Shown here: positions 22,864 to 29,948 of the stretch, piece by piece
Layout of the letters: each line of letters opens with the position of its first letter
Position numbering within the stretch: position 1 is the stretch's first letter
NCBI GenBank assembly: GCA_016946835.1
Contig: JACVTC010000422.1
Location: forward strand, 1-29,948
DNA: 29,948 nucleotides
Origin: Neocallimastix lanati (nom. inval.)
Taxonomy: Eukaryota; Neocallimastigomycota; Neocallimastigomycetes; Neocallimastigales; Neocallimastigaceae
Reading direction: 5' to 3'
The notes under the pieces: generated by a model
Databases searched by the model: none
What the model was told of the DNA's origin: nothing
What the model saw: the letters and a program-made list of their open reading frames with translations, nothing else
Translations under genes and position numbers: made by a program

Positions 22864-24166
22864 TTAAGATACAAAATTATGATCTTCATTGGTTGCGCTA
22901 GCCCTGCTGGCCTGTCTTACTGTTTCTTCAGCATTGACGCTCTTGGTAGTAGTAGTACGATTCGATTTGAACCTATTGAACAAAGACCATTGCTGGCCAA
23001 TAGCAATAGGTATAATCGATTGGAGAAGTGCCGCAGTAACCACTAAGAACGGAGTATCAGAATAAGCACCTGATTTCATCTGGCACTTAAATAGATCCTT
23101 CCATTCCCTTGTACTGTTATTAATACTTCGACCTCCAAGAAGGAAATTAAACACTTTTTCACACACACTAGAATCAATATACACATTATTTTCAATACTA
23201 TTACTAACATTACTAAAATACTATTACTAATATTATTATTACTATTATAACTATTACTATTATTACTATTACTATTATCATTATTACTATTAACAATATC
23301 ATTTGTTAGGTTGCCACGGTAAAAAGCATTATATAAAAATAAAATTTTATCATTAACTTTACTACGAGTATGATTGAAAAAGGGACAATCAATTAACCAA
23401 TGACTTATCCATTGTTTATTACTTTTACAACAGGGACAAAAATTAGGACACATTTGGTCCACTATTTTTGCAGCTTTAGCAATTCTAGCATCTAATCTAT
23501 ATCCGCTTCGTGCTCTCAATAGCCAATAGAAACTATATGAAAGATCAGGATAGTCATAACAAAGTTTTATAAATTTTGATGTTTCTTCGAATTTGTTTTT
23601 GTCATAAAACTCAGCTTTAATAGAATTGATTTTCATATCTCTTTTCCAATAAAAATCCTTGATTTTATTATCGTTATTACCTCTTTTCTCTAGTTTACGT
23701 TTAAGAGTTCTACTTTCTTTTGTCCATGTATATTTTCTAGATTTTGGAATATTATTAACTAAATAGGAAATAATACAATTTGAATTTTTCCATTTATCAA
23801 AACATTTGACCTGAGACAAAGCACACTTAGCTGACAATGGAGGAATATGTAAATCTTTTGAAATAGAATATACATTAATAAATGATTTGGCTTTTTGTAT
23901 ACCTGCAATCCATCTTAATCCTTTATTAATTAATTTCTGAGTATTATTTGTTCTCGTTTTATTCGAACCAAGTAAAGGTGCAAAGTAAGAGACTTTACTA
24001 AGTACATAAGAGTTAATTATAATCTTCTTAAATGGAATAGGAATTTTGGAATTTGAAAGAAATTTACTAACAGAAAAGAGAGCTTTAGTTACTTTAGAGT
24101 TAAGTAATTTAATAATAGGTTCAACGATAAGCTTTTATCAAATGGGTATACCTAAATAGGTATAAC
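22864..24166 (-). pseudogene. Non-LTR reverse transcriptase C-terminal ORF, truncated and frameshifted
   Basis: Reading starts at YTYLGIP (about 24164), is disturbed near 24120-24145 by compensating indels, then runs open through NSYVLSKVSYFAPLLGSNKT, GLRWIAGIQKAKSF (connection region after the RT palm) and YSFYWLLRARSGYRL. A zinc-binding motif CPCC-x8-H-x4-C (CPCCKSNKQWISHWLIDC, about 23450-23395) follows, as in the C-terminal zf-RVT region of many LINE ORF2 proteins. An Asn/Ser-rich AAT/AGT microsatellite (about 23220-23305) is next. Just after it the frame shifts by one near 23205-23216, and the homologous tail continues as VCEKVFNFLLGGRS, TPFLVVTAALLQ and IPIAIGQQWSLFNRF to the stop at 22864. 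Catalytic RT residues and endonuclease are missing, so this copy is dead. Confidence 0.88.
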
Positions 24167-24177
24167 ACAAAAAATAT
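24167..24177. repeat. Target-site duplication, 5' side of the retrotransposon
   Basis: ACAAAAAATAT, identical to 22592-22602. The two bases before it (AAC here, AAT there) extend the similarity to 14 bp with one mismatch. Confidence 0.7.
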
Positions 24178-24893
24178 ACAAACTTTATATCAATTAATTA
24201 ATGTAAAAAATATTTTATACAATTTAGAAATGATTATGAATATTCAAGTGACTTTTTTATATAAATGTTAGCATCTTAATAATTTAAGTCTTTTTCTATC
24301 ACTTTGATTATTAACATCTTAATATATACAAATATAATAATATTTAAATTATTATGATACTAGCATTTCCATAAAAAAAATATATTTTTATTTATATATG
24401 AATTTAAAATAAAATTTAAGAAAAAATATTTTTGCAAAAATTAATAAAGATTATAATTACTGAAATATTTCAATTTAATGTTTTTAATAAATAGAATTTT
24501 TAAATATGTAAAATATGAATACATGATTTTATAATTTTTTTTTTTTTTTTTTTTGTTTTTTCTTTTTATTATATAAAAAGTATAAATTTCTTTAATCAAA
24601 ATTTTAGTTTTTTATCCAATATTTAAATTATTTTATTTTATTTTATTTTATTTTATTTTATTTTATTTTATTTTATTTTATTTTATTAAATTTTTATTTA
24701 CATTTATATATTTTTATGTACAATTCTTTTCTATATTATATATATATGTATAGATATATATGTATTTTTTTAGTAATAAGAATAAGTAAATTAAATAGTT
24801 ATTCATAAATTAATAATAATCTTACTTATAATCTAATAGTATAATGTTATAACTTAATAAATTAATATTAAAATTTAATATATTTAATTATTT
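24178..24893. other. AT-rich region between the retrotransposon and Hsp104 3' end
   Basis: No coding signal. Contains a T-run (24537-24554), the (TTTTA)n tract at 24630-24687 and the presumed Hsp104 3' UTR (below 24893 on the minus strand). Confidence 0.7.
24630..24687. repeat. (TTTTA)n microsatellite
   Basis: About 11 perfect 5-bp units, 200 bp beyond the Hsp104 stop codon. Confidence 0.95.
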
Positions 24894-27741
24894 TTAAATA
24901 TATTTAAATTTCCATTTTGTCTTCATTTGATTCTGGTGGTTGAATAGTAATGTTAAAGAATCATCTTCAAAGTATCTCTTTCTTGGATTATAATAACCAG
25001 AATCATCAGAACTTGCAGATGGGGAATAAGAATTATTATTCAAAAGAACTTTATCATTTGTAGGTTTAACATTTTCAGATAAATAATCAATATTAACAAT
25101 ACATCCTGGGAAAAGCTTACCTTTAATCTTAAGGTAACTTAAACGAGTAACAATGTGTTTTTCTAAATATCTTCTAATTGGTCTTGCACCATAAGCTGGA
25201 TCATAGGCTTCTCTTAATACAAAGTCCTTAGCTTCCTTCGTAATATTTAATATCATATTCATTAAGCCTTGTTTAGAAATACGCTTTTCAATATTTTTAA
25301 TTTGGTTAGCAATGATTTGTTCTTAATTGCTTTTGTGAAAGTGGATGGAACAAAATTATATCATCTAAACGATTAATAAGCTCAGGCTTTAAACATTGAC
25401 GAACTTCTTCCATAACCTTTTCTCTAGTACCTTCATCAATATCAGTTCTTCCATTAAGAGCAAGAGCTTGTAATGGACGATATCCAAGATTACTAGTCAT
25501 AATAATAACTGTATTAGAGAAATCAACCGTTCTACCCTTTCCATCAGTTAGGACACCATCATCTAGTACTTGTAATAAAATATTAATAACTTCTGGATGG
25601 GCCTTTTCAACTTCATCAAAAAGAACAATAGAATATGGTCTTCTTCTTACAGCTTCAGTAAGTTGACCACTTTCTTCATAACCAACATAACCTGGTGGAG
25701 CACCTATTAATCTAGATACACTATGCTTTTCCATATATTCAGTCATATCAATACGAACAATATACTTTTCATCATCAAACAATTCACATGCTAAAGCTTT
25801 TGCTAATTCTGTCTTACCAACACCAGTTGGACCTAAGAATAAGAAAGAACCCGCTGGAGCTTTCTCACGAGCTAAACCAGCTCTGCTTCTTAAAATAGCT
25901 TCAGCAACTAATTCAACAGCTTCATCTTGACCAATGATTCTTTTGTGAAGATGTTCCGCTAACTTTAAGAAACGTTTCAGCTTCACCTTGAGATAAACGT
26001 TGAACTGGAATACCAGTCCACTTTGAAACGATATCAGCAATTTCATTTGGCCCAATGATTTCCTTAAGTAATCTTTCATTTTGTTTCTTTGGAAGACTAT
26101 TATTATTATCTTCCTTATCATTAAAAAGATCATTATTATTTGACTTGGAATTTGTAAAATTATCATCTTCTTCAATCATATCATTAATTTCTTGTTCTTT
26201 CTTAGCCTCTAACTCTTTTAATCGTTTTTCAACTTCTGGTAAAGCATAATACTTTAAATCAGCAGCTAAAGCTAGATCATTTTTACGTTCAGCATCGGCA
26301 ATCTTATTACGGATTTCATCAAGCTTCTTATTCATTGTACCAATTTCATTAATACGTTTCTTTTCATTTTCATATTGATTTAGTAAAGGTGAAAGCTTTT
26401 CATTTAACTCTGCAATCTCTTCTTCAACTTTTTGTAATCTGTCCTTGGCAACTTGACTCTTTTCTCCAGATAAAGCGGTCTTTTCGATTTCTAGTTGGAA
26501 TTTTTTTCTTTGTAAGATATCAATTTGTTCCGGTTGTGATTCTAATTGAACCTTAGCATAAGCACAAGCTTCATCAATTAAATCAATAGCTTTATCTGGT
26601 AAGAAACGATTAGTAATATAACGATTAGAAAGGTAAGCAGCCTGAACTAAAGCACTATCTAAAATTTTAACACCAGCATATGCTTCAAATTTCTCTTTTA
26701 AACCTCTTAATATAGTAATAGTATCTTGGACACTGGGTTCACCAACATAACTTGTTGGAAACGACGTTCAAACGCAGCATCCTTTTCAACATATTCACGA
26801 TACTCAGCCAAAGTAGTAGCACCAATACATCTAAGTTCACCTCTGGCCAACATTGGTTTTAATAAGTTTGCGGCATCCATAGAACCACTAGTAGCACCGG
26901 CACCAAGTACCAAATGAATCTCATCAATGAATAGAATGATATTTTCTTCAGAAGATGTGACTTCATTTAATACGGCCTTTAATCTTTTTCGAAATCACCA
27001 CGAAATGCAGTACCAGCAACTAAAGAACCCATATCTAAAGAGTATAATCTACATTTCAAATTAGTTGGTATATCATTAGCAACAATTCTTTGAGCTAAAC
27101 CTTCAATAATAGCAGTTTTACCAACACCTGGTTCACCAATTAAACATGGATTATTCTTCTTTCTGCAAGTTAAAACACGAATAACTCTTCTAATTTCATC
27201 ATCACGACCAATAACTGGATCAAATTTTCCTTGTTCAGCTAATGCAGTCATATCAATAGCATATTTATTTAAAGCATCAAGTATCTTCAGCGTTTTTACT
27301 ATCAGCAGTGCTATTTCCTCTTAACTTTTTTATTTGTTCATTAACATTATCAATTTTCACACCAACACTTTGAAGAATACTAGCAACATCACTATTTTCT
27401 ACTAATGCTAAGATAAGAGATAAGATAGTGCAAAATTTATCTTTATTTTTAGAGCTAATTTTTTGGGCATTTTGAACAATTTTATAGGCATTCTTGCTAA
27501 AGTAATGTCATTTGGTGGGGGGTTTTGAACTGGAAGTTGAACAATTTTTCTTTTAATGGCACGTTCAACCATTAAAGCATCGCCACCACTTTTAGTAATT
27601 ATTTTCTTAAAAGTATTATCTTCATCATTTAATAGAACTAAGAGTATATGCCATGGTTGTATTTCTATGGCTGGACTCTTTAGCTAATTCCTTTGATTTA
27701 GAAAAGATTTTTTCGACTTTTTCTGTAAAATTTTCACTCAT
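24894..27741 (-). CDS. HSP104: Hsp104/ClpB protein disaggregase (seven frameshifts)
   Basis: Hexameric AAA+ chaperone that threads aggregated proteins through its pore using ATP, with Hsp70. Start ATG 27739-27741 ([11 protein letters not shown]). Order: N domain ([11 protein letters not shown]), NBD1 with Walker [10 protein letters not shown] (about 27115-27140), pore loop TAFRGDFE, Walker B ILFIDEIH (about 26915-26940) and FERRF; coiled-coil middle domain (about 26590-26190); an Asn/Asp-rich insert (about 26185-26080); KWTGIPV; NBD2 with [14 protein letters not shown], pore loop GYVGYEESG, Walker [12 protein letters not shown]; sensor-2 YGARPIRR. All catalytic motifs are intact. Single-base frame changes lie near 27668 (+1), 27490-27496 (-1), 27278-27281 (+1), 26985-26989 (-1), 26750 (-1), 25963 (+1) and 25317 (+1); corrected length is 948 residues. 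The C-terminus ends KWKFKYI and lacks the acidic DDLD-type tail of yeast Hsp104. Errors in the assembly are the simplest reading. Cytosolic, as no targeting peptide is seen. Confidence 0.92.
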
Positions 27742-28280
27742 TTTGTATTTAGTTTATTTATATATATAATTAATTGATATAATAATACTCTTTTAATAAT
27801 AAAAAATATTTTAATCAAGTGTGTTTTTTAAATAGTTAATTTGTTTTAAGTAAAATGTAAATATAAACTGATAATTTTAATTTGTTAATTTATTTTATAT
27901 ATATAATGTATATAATGTAAAATTTAATAATAAATAATTTTTAAAAAATAAAAAATTATTGGGTATAATATTGATCTTTCTTATAAATTAATTACTTTGG
28001 TATAATTCATAAATAATTTTTATTTTATATATTAAGATATAATTAATATTTAATTTATAATAATTAAAATTAAAAAAAATTGAAAATAAAAAAAAAATAA
28101 AAATAAAAAATTTATCTTGGGTATTTATACTTTTTTAGAAAAAAAAAAAAATAATAATAATTTCATTCTATTTTTCCAAAAAAATGTTTATTTAATATAT
28201 TATAGAAATAAAATTCAATTCTATAATAATAAACTATTAAAAGCATAAAGGTAGGGAAAATTTTCTGATGTTGTTCAGAT
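27742..28280. other. Presumed proximal promoter and 5' UTR of Hsp104
   Basis: AT-rich, without reading frames. GAA and TTC triplets occur at 28205-28221 in a loose arrangement that does not form a clean heat-shock element. No TATA box can be singled out in this composition. Confidence 0.5.
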
Positions 28281-28390
28281 ACTAGAAATATAAAGAATTA
28301 TCTCAAATATTATTCAAAATTTAAGAAATTTTAAGAACTCTCCACAATATATCACAATATGCTAGAAATATATAGAAAGCAGTAGAAATT
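28281..28390. promoter_or_regulatory. 10-bp-phased GAA array, candidate step-type heat-shock element cluster
   Basis: GAA begins at 28285, 28295, 28325, 28335, 28365, 28375 and 28385, all in one 10-bp register. The remaining positions of that register hold CAA (28315, 28345, 28355) or AAA (28305), so eleven successive turns carry NAA. The last three form aGAAa-5-aGAAa-5-aGAAa, exactly the step-type HSE known from yeast HSF1 targets (nGAAn units with 5-bp gaps). The array is 540-650 bp upstream of the Hsp104 start codon, and Hsp104 is a classical HSF target. Phasing is seen directly; the regulatory role is inferred. A decayed 10-bp minisatellite is the alternative. Confidence 0.55.
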
Positions 28391-28636
28391 TAATATAATG
28401 TAAATGTAAATTATTAATATAAACGTAAAATGTAAATGTAAATGTAAATGTATTACGAATTAATTTATATTTAGAAAATTTTAATATAATTTTGTATAAT
28501 AAAAAATATTATATATTATTATTTTTAAAATATACTTTAAATCTATTAAATATTAAATATATTTGATATGAATATTTAATATTTATTGTATATGCTAATA
28601 TTTTCATATTAACCATTTGTATTTACTATTTATTCC

Positions 28637-28945
<309 letters not shown>

Positions 28946-29576
28946 ATTTAAGATTTTTTTAATTTATTTTATTTTAAGATACACATACATTATCTATAAT
29001 ATAGTATAATATTATTACTAATATTATTCCAGTAGTTGAAGTTTATCAAGATGTTCTTAATTCATGTTAAAATGTCAATTTAAATGAAATATACAATAAT
29101 TTACACACAGTGGTGACAAAAAATTAATGAATGTTATATTCAACCATAAATGCTACTATTTAAAAAACAAATTATATTTAAATAAACAAAAGCAATCACT
29201 ACAATCAAAACCAAATCTCCATCAGATATACTAAAACCAAAACCAAAAAAAAAAAAAAAAAAAAAAACTATTAATATATATATCAAAAACTTTATCAAAG
29301 AAAACTGTAACTACTTCAAAAAAAAAAAAAAAAAAAAAAGTAAAATAATTATTCAAATTTTATAATAATGATAATATTAACATTAATAAAATTACAATTA
29401 AAACTAATATTTACATTGTATATCATGATTAATTATTATTATTATTTATATTAATATTATATATTATTTTATTAATATGATTATTTTATTACTATTATTT
29501 TGTATTTTTGTATTATTTTATTATTATTATTATTGTCATTTTATTTTATTTTTATATTTTCTTTGCCTTTTTTTTT

Positions 29577-29578
<2 letters not shown>

Positions 29579-29638
<60 letters not shown>
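29579..29638. repeat. 60-nt poly(T) tract
   Basis: Uninterrupted T from 29579 to 29638. No retroelement coding sequence or 3' UTR was recognised beside it, so it is not called a retroposon tail. Confidence 0.95.
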
Positions 29639-29639
<1 letters not shown>

Positions 29640-29763
29640 TAATATAGTGTTTTTTCTTTTTTTTTCTTTTTTTTTTTTTTTTTTAATAATATATATATTA
29701 TATACATTATATATTATTACTTGAATAAGATGATATTATTTAATAGTTCCTGATAATGATAAG

Positions 29764-29765
<2 letters not shown>

Positions 29766-29803
<38 letters not shown>
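29766..29803. repeat. (TAA)n microsatellite
   Basis: About 12 perfect TAA/AAT trinucleotides. Confidence 0.95.
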
Positions 29804-29806
<3 letters not shown>

Positions 29807-29948
29807 TTGAATAAAATCAATAATAAATAGTTATTGCATAATTTAAAAAAATTTTTTCCTTCTATAAATAAACTATTAAATAATATGAATGTATAATATA
29901 TAATAAATGAATGATAATATAATAATTATAATGAAATCATGTATTGAT

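Larger units (their letters stand above)
22602..24166 (-). mobile_element. 5'-truncated non-LTR (LINE) retrotransposon copy
   Basis: The minus-strand element ends in a 28-nt poly(A) tail (T-run 22602-22629). It carries a 3' UTR of about 230 nt (22630-22863), the C-terminal part of a reverse-transcriptase ORF (22864-24166), and is cut off at its 5' end inside the RT motif YTYLGIP. Exactly at that cut the 11-bp sequence ACAAAAAATAT (24167-24177) repeats the one at the poly(A) side. Truncated 5' end, poly(A) tail and flanking duplication are the three marks of target-primed reverse transcription. G/C content is clearly higher than in the flanks, so the insertion is fairly young. The first T of the tail overlaps the duplication, so the boundary is uncertain by one base. 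Confidence 0.88.
28946..29948. other. AT-rich right end of the window
   Basis: No gene recognised. Contains A-runs at about 29246-29267 and 29320-29339, a 60-nt poly(T) at 29579-29638, a second T-run at 29665-29684 and (TAA)n at 29766-29803. A CACAGTGGTGACAAAA stretch at about 29105 resembles a Tc1-type transposon end (see findings). The 74-codon Phe-rich frame over the T-run is an artefact. Confidence 0.65.

Noticed and set aside
26055-26917. Plus-strand open frames over Hsp104
   Set aside because: Antisense shadows of the conserved Hsp104 reading; no domain signal of their own.
29500-29724. Phe-rich open frame
   Set aside because: Translation of the poly(T) tracts; no other coding signal.

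Overview
The window looks like nuclear DNA of a flagellated, extremely AT-rich fungus, most probably an anaerobic gut fungus (Neocallimastigomycota). The reasons are an intergenic sequence that is nearly all A/T and crowded with homopolymers and short microsatellites; short AT-rich GT..AG introns; a fungal Msn2-like C2H2 factor rich in Asn, Ser and Gln; a fungal-type Hsp104; and a kinesin-2 (KIF3B) tail, a flagellar motor subunit retained only in zoospore-forming fungi. The taxon is inferred from these features and is not proven.

Layout. 1-971 (+): 3' end of a KIF3B-like kinesin-2 gene. 2115-4028 (-): intact 637-residue two-finger C2H2 factor with an in-frame 36-bp minisatellite. About 4.0-14.2 kb: a gene desert holding a decayed non-LTR reverse-transcriptase relic (10.76-11.4 kb, -) and a 469-bp MITE-like element (12.04-12.51 kb) lying between two 60-bp direct repeats. 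14215-15707 (+): three-exon ZC2HC1-type zinc-binding protein. 17.3-18.2 kb (-): relic of a P5A-type ATPase (Spf1/ATP13A1 family) that has lost its catalytic core. 20229-22114 (+): six-exon Erv41/ERGIC2 cargo receptor. 22602-24166 (-): 5'-truncated non-LTR retrotransposon with poly(A) tail and an 11-bp target-site duplication. 24894-27741 (-): Hsp104/ClpB disaggregase, with a 10-bp-phased GAA array 540-650 bp upstream that resembles a step-type heat-shock element. The right end is microsatellite and homopolymer sequence.

The intact genes are unrelated housekeeping and regulatory genes, each with its own promoter region. A possible shared theme is stress response: the C2H2 factor has the finger residues of STRE-binding Msn2, and Hsp104 carries the HSE-like array, but the sequence shows no direct link between them.

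Three otherwise well conserved genes (KIF3B, Erv41, Hsp104) carry single-base frameshifts, twelve in total. Base-level indel error in the assembly explains this better than true pseudogenes, because the protein signal continues unbroken in the shifted frame. The P5A and reverse-transcriptase relics are different: they also carry substituted stop codons and large losses.
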